Shown here: piece by piece, positions 1-20,800 of the stretch
Position numbering within the stretch: position 1 is the stretch's first letter
Layout: every line of letters starts with the position of its first letter
Assembly (NCBI RefSeq): GCF_035594125.1
Contig: NC_087157.1
Span: forward strand, 5,897,501-5,961,500
DNA from: Scylla paramamosain
Taxonomy: Eukaryota > Arthropoda > Malacostraca > Decapoda > Portunidae
Reading direction: 5' to 3'
Length of the DNA: 64,000 bases
Notes under the pieces: generated by a model
Database searches by the model: none
Told to the model about the DNA's origin: nothing
Seen by the model: the letters and a program-made list of their open reading frames with translations, nothing else
Translations under genes and position numbers: made by a program

Positions 1-960
1 CCTCCTCCAACGAGCGCCCCACTCACCAGAATAATGAAAATAAAGGAAAACACAACTTTCTCATCTTATATCTAGTACTTTAGTCCTTTATATCTACACT
101 TTAAAAGAAACTCCTTCTCCTGCTCCTCCTCCTCTTCCTCCTCCTCCTCCTCTTGCCCATCTTCTCTTCCAACCGCTGACTCACTCACTCACTTAAAAGG
201 AAAGAAGGACTGTACAGCTTCTTCCTTTCTTTATAATCCGTGTTTCTTTTCCTGTTCTTTCAATAAATAGATTAAAAAATATTTTCTTTTCACATCCTCT
301 ATTTGTAGCCATATTCCTAACTCACTCATGAAAAAAGAAAGCTTCACTGCCTCACCTTGCAAACATTACTCCCATCTTGTCTCTTCAAAATGTAAAAGAA
401 AATTAACTTCTCTTCTTTATCCTCTTTTCTATCTACATTCACTTCCCACATGACTAAAAAATAAATAAATGAGTAAATGAAATAACAATAAAGGTAAAAA
501 AAAAAGACACCTTCTCATCTCGCAAACATTACTTTCTTTTTATCTCTTCAAAATCTCATCTTCTTCCTCACCTACACCCATTTGCCACCTCACCCAAATA
601 AAAAGGAAAACAGCATCTTTCAGTAAGTATTTTTCATTCCATCGCTCCCGCAATTAAATGATAAGATCTCTTCATCTCCTCCTCTGTCTGCATGTACTTT
701 ACTCCTCACTCGAATGAAAAGAGCAAAACATAACTTCCTCATTTCATTCCCACCAGTACTTTGTTCCCCTCCTCTTAAGCACACAAAGGAACAAGAACGC
801 TTAGCTCCCCACACTTTACATTAACACACTCCGCCATTGTTTTACCCTTCCGGTGCTGCACGATTTTCCCCATAACCACCTATATAGAATTTTTCGAACA
901 CCTCTTTTTGTACTACAGTCTTTTATAAAATTCCACAGCCAAGATTCACTCTTATACTTC

Positions 961-968
961 TACTACTG

Positions 969-1008
<40 letters not shown>

Positions 1009-1020
1009 AGCTACTACTAT

Positions 1021-1058
<38 letters not shown>

Positions 1059-1085
1059 TTACTACTACTACTGCTGCTGCTGCTG

Positions 1086-1116
<31 letters not shown>

Positions 1117-1203
1117 CACTGCTATAATGATAATGATGATAATGATGATGATGATGGTGATGATAACATAATAATTATAATAATAATAATAATAATAATA
1201 ATG

Positions 1204-1302
<99 letters not shown>
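961..1302. repeat. Compound (TAC)n / (AAT)n microsatellite
   Basis: About 155 bp of CTA/TAC repeats with a short CTG interruption, a GAT-rich bridge, then about 135 bp of AAT repeats with single-base interruptions. The poly-Tyr and poly-Ile frames here are repeat translations. Confidence 0.95.
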
Positions 1303-1359
1303 GGTTTATTTGGCAAGAGCAGCACACAACACGAAACTTTCTTTGTGTTTCTACATACT

Positions 1360-1362
<3 letters not shown>

Positions 1363-1447
<85 letters not shown>
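1363..1447. repeat. (GA)n microsatellite
   Basis: Uninterrupted GA dinucleotide tract of about 85 bp. Confidence 0.95.
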
Positions 1448-1452
<5 letters not shown>

Positions 1453-1599
1453 GGTCTACCTACTCTCACGCTTCGCGCCTCTCTCGGTTACTATCTACTC
1501 CTCCTCCTCCTCCTTCTCCTCTTCCTCCTCCTCCTCTTCCTCCTTCTGTAGTTTAAGGAACCGTGAGGCTCTAAAACATTATATGGTCGGATACTCAGT

Positions 1600-1617
1600 A
1601 GTGGTAGTAGTAGTAGC

Positions 1618-1697
<80 letters not shown>

Positions 1698-1698
1698 G
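1600..1698. repeat. (GTA)n microsatellite
   Basis: About 100 bp of GTA repeats with one GCA interruption near the left end. A CTC-rich stretch at 1498-1547 precedes it. Confidence 0.95.
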
Positions 1699-2025
1699 TT
1701 AAGAGAAGAAGAGAGAGATGGAGGAGGAGGAGGAATAACAAAAACACATAACAGGACAGGAAAAAAAAAAAAAGAGAGCAAGAAAAGAAAGGAAACAAAT
1801 AGAGGAAAAGGAAATGTCAAAGTTACCATTAAGAAGGAGAATTTCAAAGATAAGATAGCTACTCGCAAGACATAAAAGACTGACGGACTGACTCACTGAC
1901 CGACCGATTGACTGACTGACTGGCTGACTGACTAACTTACAATCTTAACGTGCGTCAACAAAAGGGTCATATGGCGCCGATGACACGTAAGAATGCTAAA
2001 TATTATTCCTTATCATCATTTGGTA

Positions 2026-2031
<6 letters not shown>

Positions 2032-2101
<70 letters not shown>
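2032..2101. repeat. (GA)n microsatellite
   Basis: Uninterrupted GA tract of about 70 bp. Confidence 0.95.
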
Positions 2102-2103
<2 letters not shown>

Positions 2104-2304
2104 TACTTAAATCTTTGCTATTCACCCCAGCTTGAGAGAATTATCCTAACCACAATACATCTCAGGCAAACTATCTCTGCCAGTCTTTCTTATCGCACGG
2201 CAATCCAGCATTAGCCGAGCTGTTGCTGTTTATTAGTGAGTGTATCGCCAGACCAGGTAATCTCCGCACTCACTGGGGGATCACGAGACACCAGAAACAG
2301 GCTT

Positions 2305-3170
2305 ACCACCACCTCCTCCTCCTCCTCCTCCTCCACACCACACCTACACCTCATTCTGCTTCTACGCTTCCTCTACCACCTCCTCCTCTTCCTCCTTCGT
2401 CTCTTCCTTTTCCATCATCTTCTATGTTTCCATTAGTTCCTCATCCTGGTTTTCCACATCCTCCTCCTCCTCCTCCTCCTCCTCCTCCTCCTACACTTTC
2501 ACTATCTTCTCTTGTTTCTCCTACTCTTCCACTTCCACCTTCTTCTGCTCTTCCATTACTTTCACCTCCTTCTCCTCTTGTTTTTTCCATCACATCCTTC
2601 TCCTTCTCCTCTTCCTGCTCTTCCATCACCTCCTTCTTCTCCTTCTACGCTTTCTGCCACCTATTCCTTCTCCTGCTCTTCCACCACCTCTTGTTCCTGC
2701 TCTTCCATCACCTCCTCCTCCTCCTTCTCCTCCTCCTCCTCCTCCTCCTCCTCCTCAGCTTTCTGCTCATCCTGCTCTTCCATCTTCTAGTTCTCGTTCT
2801 GAATTTTTTCTCTCGTGCTACTGTTTTTTTCCCTATTTTTTTTTCTTTCTTTCCTCCTTCATCTTTCCATCTCCCATCAAACGACTCGTCTTTCCTCTCC
2901 TGTAATTCCTTTTCTCCTTCAGTAGTCCTTTCTCGTCTCCCACCCCCTTTCCTCCTTCTCTTCCTACTTTTTTTTTATCTCCTACTCTCCTCCATTTCAT
3001 CTCCCACCTTCTTCCTCCTCCTTCTTTTCTCCTATTTAACTCCTATCCTCCTCTTTTTTCATCTCCACCTTTCTTTTCCTCTTCTTTTTAGTTTCTCCTT
3101 CATTTCCTCATACGTTTCTCTCCTCTCTCTCCTATTCCATCCTTTAATGTTTTGCACCACCATTAACAAC
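2305..3170. repeat. Long polypyrimidine tract with TCC cores
   Basis: Roughly 860 bp in which the plus strand is overwhelmingly C and T. Pure TCC runs lie at about 2459-2493 and 2708-2756, between imperfect TTC/TCC/TTTC sequence. The 351-residue Leu/Ser/Phe/Pro-rich frame across it is explained by composition alone. Long polypurine-polypyrimidine DNA of this kind can form triplex (H-DNA); that is known of the class and was not shown here. Confidence 0.85.
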
Positions 3171-3251
3171 ACGAAACAACTTTTTTTTTTACTTTTCTTT
3201 TTCGCTACTGCACAACTACGACTTTCTGGGGTGTTATTTCATTATTTTGAA

Positions 3252-3323
3252 TCTGTGTGTGTGTGTGTGTGTGTATGACAGTATCCCAAGCGTCTCGAAT
3301 CACTACTTGAAGCGGTTCATTCC

Positions 3324-3402
<79 letters not shown>
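3252..3402. repeat. (TG)n and (TC)n microsatellites
   Basis: A TG tract of about 24 bp at 3252-3275, then after 50 bp of unique sequence a CT tract of about 75 bp at 3328-3402. Confidence 0.9.
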
Positions 3403-3405
<3 letters not shown>

Positions 3406-3856
3406 GACGTCACAAAGCCAGCCCAAAATAGCCTGGCCACGGTTCTCATCAGTGGCCGCTATCACAATCCCGCCATCAGGCTCTTTCTCCAATTACTGCC
3501 ATTTTATGATGCCTTCCATTGTGTCAACTTTCCCGCTCTCCCCCGAAGCTCATTGTGTCAACTTCCCCATTCAGCGCCGCGCGGGGGAGGAGGCGAGGCA
3601 ATAAGGGGCTTGGTGGGTGGCTTACGCGCCTGCCATTCTATGATAATTGCTTGCCAAGGGTGATTGTGTGTGTGAGGACTCCCCGGCATCAGCGAGTCAT
3701 CTTTGAAGGGTGTCCGTGTGGAAGAATATAAGGGAAGAGCGGGTACTTTCTAAACTGTATGTGAAAGTATTGGGGGAGAAAAAGGGAGCGAAAGTTTTTT
3801 TCTTTTTTGTGTGTGTGTGTTTATGATTTTTCGTTTTGTTGCTATTGTTGTTACAG

Positions 3857-3859
3857 TTA

Positions 3860-3912
<53 letters not shown>

Positions 3913-3957
3913 TCTCTACCACCACCACCACCACCACCATTACCACCACTACTACTA
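3857..3957. repeat. (ACT)n / (ACC)n microsatellite
   Basis: About 50 bp of ACT repeats grading into ACC repeats. Confidence 0.9.
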
Positions 3958-4277
3958 CAACGTTATGCTTTTGCTTTTGTTGAATAGAAATTGATTTTGC
4001 CTTATCAAATTACTTACTGAACTTGAATGCTTTAAAATTATGAAAAGATGGCAGACTGACATCAGAGGTCATATGGCGCTGTGGCGATACACTAGATAGT
4101 CATGTAAATGTAAAGATATTGTGATGTATAGCTAAGATAAAGGCCTGTAAAATATTAAAAATGCGTTATAATCAAATGAAAAAAATATTATATCTGTATT
4201 TTCTCTGATCGTTATTAATAATAGATTCTAACTGGTATTCTTTTTCATTTTCTTAACACATCTGTGGACGTGGCCGT

Positions 4278-4306
4278 GAGGTGATGCTACACGCCAGCAT
4301 CACCTC
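4278..4306. other. Perfect 11-bp stem, 7-nt loop hairpin
   Basis: GAGGTGATGCT is followed after ACACGCC by its exact reverse complement AGCATCACCTC. A second short stem (CTCCCAG/CTGGGAG) overlaps its right side and encloses a TATAAA-like string near 4318. No function is assigned; it could be chance or an old foldback element. Confidence 0.5.
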
Positions 4307-4499
4307 CCAGTAGGCACTATAAAGCTGGGAGCCGTTTTGTGAGTGTAGATATCTTATCTCGGCCTAAATGGGAACATTATCTGACGAAGCAGGATGAAGG
4401 AAGATCAGCAGCATACAGGAAGTAATCCCTGCAAGTTGTTACGCTACTAATGCATTATTATTATCATCATTATTATTAACGTCATCATCATCATCATCA

Positions 4500-4501
4500 T
4501 T

Positions 4502-4546
<45 letters not shown>

Positions 4547-4655
4547 AACAACAACAACAACAATGGCAGTAGTAAAAAGAGAAAAAAAGAAGAAAGAGGA
4601 GAAGGAAGAGAAGAAAGAGGAGGAGGAGAAGGAGGAGGAGGAGGAGAACATGAAG
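4500..4655. repeat. (AAC)n tract and purine-rich GAA/GGA tract
   Basis: AAC repeats of about 60 bp with one AAT, then from about 4570 an 80-bp run of nearly pure purine (GAA, GGA). Confidence 0.9.
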
Positions 4656-6211
4656 CAAGGTAGACGATCACTTCGAGATAACCATTTGCCTTCTCCTTTT
4701 CCTCCTACCCCCTCCCGCTCCCCTCCCCTTCCTCCTCTTACACTGTACATTCATCCCTCACCCACCATGACGCCACACTCCATCTAAACAAAGACTACAC
4801 GAAAGACAAGAAAACTCAACGAAGCGGTATGACAGTTGGTGGCAAGCTATCTTCATAGAGAACGGGGCGGCCACTACGCAAACGCATACTAATGTAATTA
4901 TAAATGCTATAAAAAAAAAAATAAATTACTGTAACAAAATATTCAGCAACACTACATATTTTTTTTCTGCTAATGTGGAACTTATTCAGCTGGTTATCTA
5001 TCTCAATAATAGTTTTAGTGTAGTTTCGGGCAATACGACACATATTTATAATGAATTTGATTTTTATACCTCATTAGCAGGAATAGTCTCGAAACTTAAC
5101 TTTTTACCCGAGCATTCTCTGTGATCTACTTGAGTTACAGTGGAAGCAGTGAAGCGCGGCATGACAGGTCAATAATGAGGCAAGTTAGGGTTGTGATACA
5201 AGTGGTCGGGCAAGACGGCTGATTGCCTAATTGGTAGTTAACGCCATGAAGCGCACATCACACTCCACATATATATATATACGAATAATACTACCAGAAA
5301 TAATGCCAGAAACAAAACCACAACATAAACATACAAACATATGATAATGTCAGAAGCAATACCATGGATAAAATTATAAACCAATACACACATGGCTTAA
5401 GCTGGACGACTAAACCAGGGTCATTGCCCACACCATATATGACAACAACGGAAACCTGATATGGTGTGCCAGAACCTGCTCTCCTGTACTTCATGTGTGA
5501 TTTACACGATCTAGGCTTTCACTTTGATATAACAGTTGCTCTTTTCAATTTTGGCACGAAAAAAGGGCATATTATATCTACAATCAGTGACTTGGTAGAG
5601 TAGACATTATATAATTAGCTTGCACAGCACTAAAACACAGAAAATCAGACTCTAGCAACTATTAACATTTGTAAGGCATTTTTACCTTTGAGCTGCAAGA
5701 TAGTCAGGTTTCATCTTCCTTCCCTGTGTCCTGAAAACACCTCCAAAACGAGGTAGCACATCTTGCATTGCTTTTACGCGGAGGAAATAGCAGTGGACTG
5801 ATGATGATTGTTGTAGTTTCCCGCGGAAGTCCAGTTGATTCTGCTTTTTCAACGGGGTTTTCTTTCTTACGTAAATGGTAAAGCAAGTGTCGAGGTCCCT
5901 GATTGGCTTTATTTTGATCCAGTATTTAACAATGAACATTTTATTGTGATATTACTATAATATTGATGGTTGGGTGTATTGATAATTAAGGGAACATTTT
6001 TCAACACAAACGAACATGAGAACGTAGCAACAGGAGTGAATAGTTCCAATGAAATGAATACATGTATATAATTTATGTTGATATTATCGCCTACATATTT
6101 TCTAAGAATAAGCAAGCAATTAATCAACACAAAGTAAAAAAAATAAATAAATAAACAATATAGTGTTGTATAGCAGCTACACGAATGGATGCCAGATGTA
6201 CGATGACGTCA

Positions 6212-6217
6212 TTTATT
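6212..6217 (-). promoter_or_regulatory. Candidate polyadenylation signal AATAAA
   Basis: On the minus strand AATAAA lies about 75 nt after the stop codon at 6291-6293. It is the first canonical hexamer downstream of the gene and suits a short 3' UTR. Cleavage was not demonstrated. Confidence 0.45.
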
Positions 6218-6290
6218 TATGGTTTTGGTAACAAATTCCTGCTTTTGATTTGCCTTCAGAACGAACATAAAAGTTTGTCCGACTGGTGGG

Positions 6291-15248
<8,958 letters not shown>

Positions 15249-15377
15249 CTATTCGGGTAAGGCACATGACACAAGAATAGCAAGGAGATGAAGTATCAGG
15301 AGACTTGTAAGGTCCAGCACCGAGGCCGAGAAATGTTAAGTCATCATGAATTGGCGGATGTATTTACTTATCAATTC

Positions 15378-15379
15378 AC

Positions 15380-15410
<31 letters not shown>

Positions 15411-15433
15411 CATTATTATTATTATTATTATTA
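15378..15433. repeat. (ATT)n microsatellite
   Basis: About 55 bp of ATT repeats with one ATC. It lies in the block missing from the second gene copy. Confidence 0.95.
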
Positions 15434-15737
15434 CTTCGAGGGATGGAACACCGTATGAGGAGGTAAAGCCTACTTTAATGATATCGAAATACCTCTATTG
15501 TATCACCACGCACGCTACACCATTCCAGTGACTAGCTTTTTTTTTTTTTTTTCAGTCCCTGGATCATCCTAGTCACTCTTCTTTGCACAGCCACAACTGT
15601 ACACCGTAATGTAAGAGAGGCCTTATCAAAGCACTAAATGCACTGCTTTATAGGCCGCACACTTGTAGTATCACTTTGTTTTCTCTCTCTCGAAGATTTA
15701 GCTATCTCCCTGGCCTTTAAGCTGCTGTTATATATTG

Positions 15738-15740
<3 letters not shown>

Positions 15741-15810
<70 letters not shown>
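15741..15810. repeat. (TC)n microsatellite
   Basis: About 70 bp of uninterrupted CT repeats, in the block missing from the second gene copy. Confidence 0.95.
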
Positions 15811-15813
<3 letters not shown>

Positions 15814-15980
15814 TTCTTACGTAGAGAACGCTACCTCATTGATATCGAATTCATTTCACACTTTTCTGTCCAATCATACTTTCTGTCCAGTCCTGTCTTA
15901 TCTTCGTAATTTGGTGTCATTCGCAAATTTACTGACGTCACTACTTACTAGTAATTCCGGAATATAATGATGCTAATAAT

Positions 15981-16117
15981 GGAGGAGGAGGTGAGAAGAA
16001 ACACAAGTGCTGGGAGGATAGTTTATTCCCGACTAGTTTCCCACAAGCTTCTTCAGGGGAACTAGTCGGGAATAAACTCACCTCCCAACACTTGTATTTC
16101 TTCTCACCTCCTCCTCC
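15981..16117. repeat. Large imperfect inverted repeat (hairpin), copy 1
   Basis: Arms at 15981-16040 and 16060-16117 are reverse complements with about four or five mismatches over 58-60 bp, separated by a loop of about 20 nt containing AAGCTT. The arms end in GGAGGAGGAGG and CCTCCTCCTCC. The same structure recurs at 27336-27472 because it lies inside the segmental duplication. It could be a foldback element or a relic of a repair event; no transposase or clear target duplication is seen. Confidence 0.75.
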
Positions 16118-16136
16118 AGCTTGTCGGAATGTCTGA

Positions 16137-16150
16137 ACAACAACAACAAC

Positions 16151-16206
<56 letters not shown>

Positions 16207-16455
16207 TAATTATAATAATAATAAGAAGAAGAAGAAGAAAAAGAAGAAGCGGAAGAACAAAAAACAAGAAGAAGAAGAAGAAGAAGAAGAAGTAGAAGAA
16301 GAAGAAGAAAAAAAGAAAAAGAAGAAGAAGCAGAAGAAGAAGAAGAAGAAGAAGAAGAAGAAGAAGAAGAAGAAGAAGAAGAAGAAGAAGAAGAAGAAGA
16401 AGAAAAAAAAGAAGAAAAAGATGATGATGAAGAAGTAAAAAATAAATAAATAAAT
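16137..16455. repeat. Compound AAC/AAT/GAA triplet tract
   Basis: AAC, then AAT, then a GAA-rich polypurine block of about 200 bp, then AAAT repeats. Poly-Asn/poly-Lys frames here are repeat translations. Confidence 0.95.
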
Positions 16456-16744
16456 AAACAAATGAAAATAACAATGAATTCAAGGACATTAGTTACTCAT
16501 ATAACTTCTAAGATTTGTTCTAGAGCAAACATAAAGTGACCTGAAAAAAATAAATAAATGCAGCAGCTCAGTGATCCAAGACGGAGGGCAGTCCGATGTG
16601 CTACTGACAGACTGCGAAATTACTTCCACACACCAGCAGACAAAATGTGAACAAACTTGTAACTTTAAAACTTTTTTCCCTAAACCCTTGAAACAGCTAT
16701 TCTTTGTCAAATGAACGGTTGCCACTCAACACTGAAGAACCAGT

Positions 16745-16832
16745 GCCAGGACCTGCTCAAGCTGTCGGTGGTGTTCCCAGTTTTTACAAGTCTATCAAGA
16801 TGGCTGCCATTCCTACGATGCTCACTCTCAGC
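16745..16832 (-). CDS. Candidate exon of the minus-strand gene, boundaries uncertain
   Basis: A good acceptor (pyrimidine tract then CAG) precedes an open frame starting AESEHRRNG and running to a stop in WFFSVEWQPFI. No strong donor gives a phase that fits the next safe exon at 15248-15069; the best weak donor is near 16745. A second frame from the same acceptor reads LRVSIVGMAAILIDL. The sequence is conserved in the second copy (up to 28208), which only shows common origin. Coding status is unproven. Confidence 0.25.
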
Positions 16833-17439
16833 CTGAAAGAAAGAAAAGGAACAAACGCAGAAGGAAAACCTTGGAAGTAATATAAAGCGATATATGGAAG
16901 AAACAAAGATGTAAATATTTGCCATCATGCTTACCACGTCATCAATATTCTCCTAATTATTATAAATTCTTGTTATAGTTAGAATAATGTTGGAAGAGAG
17001 ATTTATAGTTACAATAATGCTGTAAGAGAGAATTAATAAGAAGCAACTACAAGGAGCCAGTAGGCTAGTAGTAGTAGTGACAATGTGCATATAAAGTATA
17101 CACACTACAATCAATTTCCAATTATTTATTTTATTTATTTTTTTCTTAAGCCCCAGTTAAATCTGCACACACATGTGCACTCTCTTTTCTTTTTATGCTG
17201 CTGCTGCTTCACTTTTTTCTTCTTCTTAAAGCCACACCTTCCTGTTATGGCAAAACAGCCCCTCCAAACAAACCTTCCACACACCGTGCCTTCTCTCCCC
17301 TCACCCTTCACGCCCCAAGCCTGCGATCCCTTCCTCACCATCTCTCTTCACTCAATCTACAAATGTCTTGTCGCACCGATGAGGATCACAATAAGTATTT
17401 AATTTTAAAATCGTTTTATACGATAAAAAGTTTGTTTAC

Positions 17440-17564
17440 CCCAAAGTCCAGCTCTCGTAGCAGGAGGGGGTGAGGATCGCACAGAACAGGGCGAGGTTCC
17501 CCAGGTGGGACTCAGCCCAGCAGTATGCCTGCACCAGGGCAGAGTCGGCCGCTGCCAGGGACGA
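17440..17564 (-). CDS. Candidate upstream exon of the minus-strand gene
   Basis: 125 nt between CAG and GTAAAC reads, in the likeliest frame, as about 41 residues with regularly spaced hydrophobics and several Cys (ADSALVQAYCWAESHLG, then LALFCAILTPSCYESW). It fits the style of the downstream exons. Its phase at the 3' end does not join cleanly to the most obvious frame of the next candidate exon, so either an exon is missing or one boundary is wrong. The second copy is at 28815-28939 with only a few changes. Confidence 0.4.
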
Positions 17565-17839
17565 CTGATAGTTTAGGGACTAAACTATCAGTTCAGGGAG
17601 TCACGAGGCAAGCCACCAGGGAACAGCAAAACTAGAATAAACTAAGAGAAAATCTGACGCATCCTCACACAATAAAGACACGATGGACGTCATCCACTTC
17701 GTGAAGGGCGTCCTTCAGTGAAAACACAGAACATTGGAAAGGAAACCGTCAAATGAAAAGAAGGAGTACTCCTGAACCACAGCACCTCAGTGGAGGGAGA
17801 ATGATATTGGAAGTCAATTCTGCGGAACGGGCCGGTGTC

Positions 17840-20800
17840 CACCACCACCACCTGTCCTGCAGGATAGGTATCCACCGCCACGACCATCACCTGTCCTGCA
17901 GGGCGGGTATACACCGCCACCACCTGTCCTGTAGGACGGATATCCACCGCCATGACCATCACCTGTCCTGCAGGACGGGTATCCACCGCCACCACCTGTC
18001 CTGTAGGACGGGTATCCACCGCCACCACCCGTCCTGTAGGACGGGTATCCACCGCCACCACCTGACCTGTAGGACGGGTATCCACCGCCATCACTTGTCC
18101 TGTAGGACGGGTATAAACCGCGACGACCATCACCTGTCGTGCTGGACGAGTATCCACCCCCATGAACATCACCTGTACTGCAGGACGGGTATCCACCGCC
18201 ACCATCTGTCCTTGTAGGACGTGTATTCACCGCCACCACCTGTCCTGTACGAAGGGTATCTAGCGCCACCACTGTCCTGCAGAGCAGGTATCCACCGACA
18301 CCGCCTGCCCTGCAGGACGAGTATCCACCGCCACCACCTGTCCTGCTGGACGGGTATTCACCGCCACTACCTGTCATACTGGAAGGTTATCCACGGCCAC
18401 CACCTGTCCTGCGGGACGGGTATTCACTGCCATCACCTGCCCTGCTGGACTGGTATTCAATGCCATCACCTGTCCTGCTAGACGGGTATCCACCGCCATG
18501 ACCACCACCTGTCCAGCTGGACGGGCATCCACCGCCACGACCTGTCCTGCTGGATGGGTATCCACTGCCACCACCTGTCCTGCTGGACGGGTATCTATTG
18601 CCACCATCTGTCCTGCAGGGCGGCGGGTACCCACCATACCCGCCGCCATGACCATCACCTATCCTGCTGGACGGATATCCACCGCCATGACTGCCACCTG
18701 TCCTGCTTCATGGGTATCCCCCGCCACCACTTGTCCTGCTAGACGGGTATCCACCGCCATGACCATCACCTGTCGTGCTGGACGGGTATCCACCGCCACC
18801 ACTTGTCCTGCTGGACGAGTGTCCACCGCCAGACCATCACCTGTCCTGCTGGATGGGTATCTACCGCTATAAACATCACCTGTCCCGCTGAACGGGTATC
18901 CACCGCCACCACCTGTCCTGCAGGGCGGGTATCCACCGCCGTGACTATCACCTGTCCTGCTGGACGGATATCCACAGCGACCACGAGTCCTGAAGGCCGG
19001 GTATCCACCGCTATGACCATCACCTGTCCTGCTGGACGGGTATCCACCGCCACCACCTGTCCTGCAGGGCGGGTATCCATTACCACCACTTATACTGCTG
19101 GACAGGAATCCACCGCCACCACCTGTCTTGCTGGACGGGTATCCACCGCCACCACCTGTCCTGCTGGATGGGTATTCACCGCCACTACCTGTCATGCTGG
19201 AAGGTTATTCACGGCCACCACCTGTCCTGCGGGACGGGTATTCACTGCCATCACCTGTCCTGCTGGACTGGTATTCAATGCCATCAACTGTCCTGCTAGA
19301 CGGGTATCCACCGCCATGACCACCACCTGTCCAGCTGGACGGGCATCCACCGCCACGACCTGTCCTGCTGGATGGGTATCCACTGCCACCACCTGTCCTG
19401 CTGGACGGGTATCTATTGCCACCATCTGTCCTGCAGGGCGGCGGGTACCCACCATACCCGCCGCCATGACCATCACCTATCCTGCTGGACGGATATCCAC
19501 CGCCATGACTGCCACCTGTCCTGCTTGATGGGTATCCCCCGCCACCACTTGTCCTGCTATAAGGGTATCCACCGCCATGACCATCACCTGTCGTGCTGGA
19601 CGGGTATCCACCGCCACCACTTGTCCTGCTGGACGAGTGTCCACCGCCAGACCATCACCTGTCCTGCTGGATGGGTATCAACCGCTATAAACATCACCTG
19701 TCCCGCTGAACGGGTATCCACCGCCACCACCTGTCCTGCAGGGCGGGTATCCACCGCCGTGACTATCACCTGTCCTGCTGGACGGATATCCACAGCGACC
19801 ACCTGTCCTGAAGGCCGGGTATCCACCGCTATGACCATCACCTGTCCTGCTGGACGGGTATCCACCGCCACCACCTGTCCTGCAGGGCGGGTATCCATTA
19901 CCACCACCTATCCTGCTGGACAGGAATCCACCGCCACCACTTGTCTTGCTGGACGGGTATCCACCGCCACCACCTGTCCTGCTGGATGGGTATTCACCGC
20001 CACTACCTGTCATGCTGGAAGGTTATTCACGGCCACCACCTGTCCTGCGGGACGGGTATTCACTGCCATCACCTGTCCTGCTGCACTGGTATTCAATGCC
20101 ATCAACTGTCCTGCTAGACGGGTATCCACCGCCATGACCACCACCTGTCCAGCTGGACGGGCATCCACCGCCACGACCTGTCCTGCTGGATGGGTATCCA
20201 CTGCCACCACCTGTCCTGCTGGACGGGTATCTATTGCCACCATCTGTCCTGCAGGGCGGCGGGTACCCACCATACCCGCCGCCATGACCATCACCTATCC
20301 TGCTGGACGGATATCCACCGGCATGACTGCCACCTGTCCTGCTTCATGGGTATCCCCCGCCATCACTTGTCCTGCTAGAAGGGTATCCACCGCCATGACC
20401 ATCACCTGTCGTGCTGGACGGGTATCCACCGCCACCACTTGTCCTGCTGGACGAGTGTCCACCGCCAGACCATCACCTGTCCTGCTGGATGGGTATCTAC
20501 CGCTATAAACATCACCTGTCCCGCTGAACGGGTATCCACCGCCACCACCTGTCCTGCAGGGCGGGTATCCACCGCCGTGACTATCACCTGTCCTGCTGGA
20601 CGGATATCCACAGCGACCACCTGTCCTGAAGGCCGGGTATCCACCGCTATGACCATCACCTGTCCTGCTGGACGGGTATCCACCGCCACCACCTGTCCTG
20701 CAGGGCGGGTATCCATTACCACCACCTATCCTGCTGGACAGGAATCCACCGCCACCACTTGTCTTGCTGGACGGGTATCCACCGCCACCACCTGTCCTGC

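Larger units (their letters stand above)
1..6211. other. Intergenic region rich in microsatellites; no gene seen
   Basis: No exon chain, RNA gene or transposon protein could be supported here on either strand. The open frames translate simple repeats (poly-Tyr, Ile, Leu, Ser or Arg-Glu runs) or are short and lack splice context. Content: AT-rich sequence, long di- and trinucleotide tracts between 0.96 and 4.7 kb (listed separately), then about 1.5 kb of ordinary unique-looking sequence up to the 3' end of the minus-strand gene that stops at 6291. Confidence 0.6.

Noticed and set aside
853..3663. Frames rich in poly-Tyr, Ile, Leu, Ser, Arg-Glu or Cys-Val
   Set aside because: They are direct translations of tri- and dinucleotide microsatellites.
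15249..15267. ATG at 15267 as the true start of the minus-strand gene
   Set aside because: It is in frame, but it sits upstream of a plausible splice acceptor (AATAG before 15248), gives no signal peptide and would leave the protein without its expected N-terminal half; kept only as a possibility.
16121..16438. Asn/Lys-rich protein gene
   Set aside because: It translates the AAC/AAT/GAA triplet tract; the same tract in copy 2 has a different length and order.
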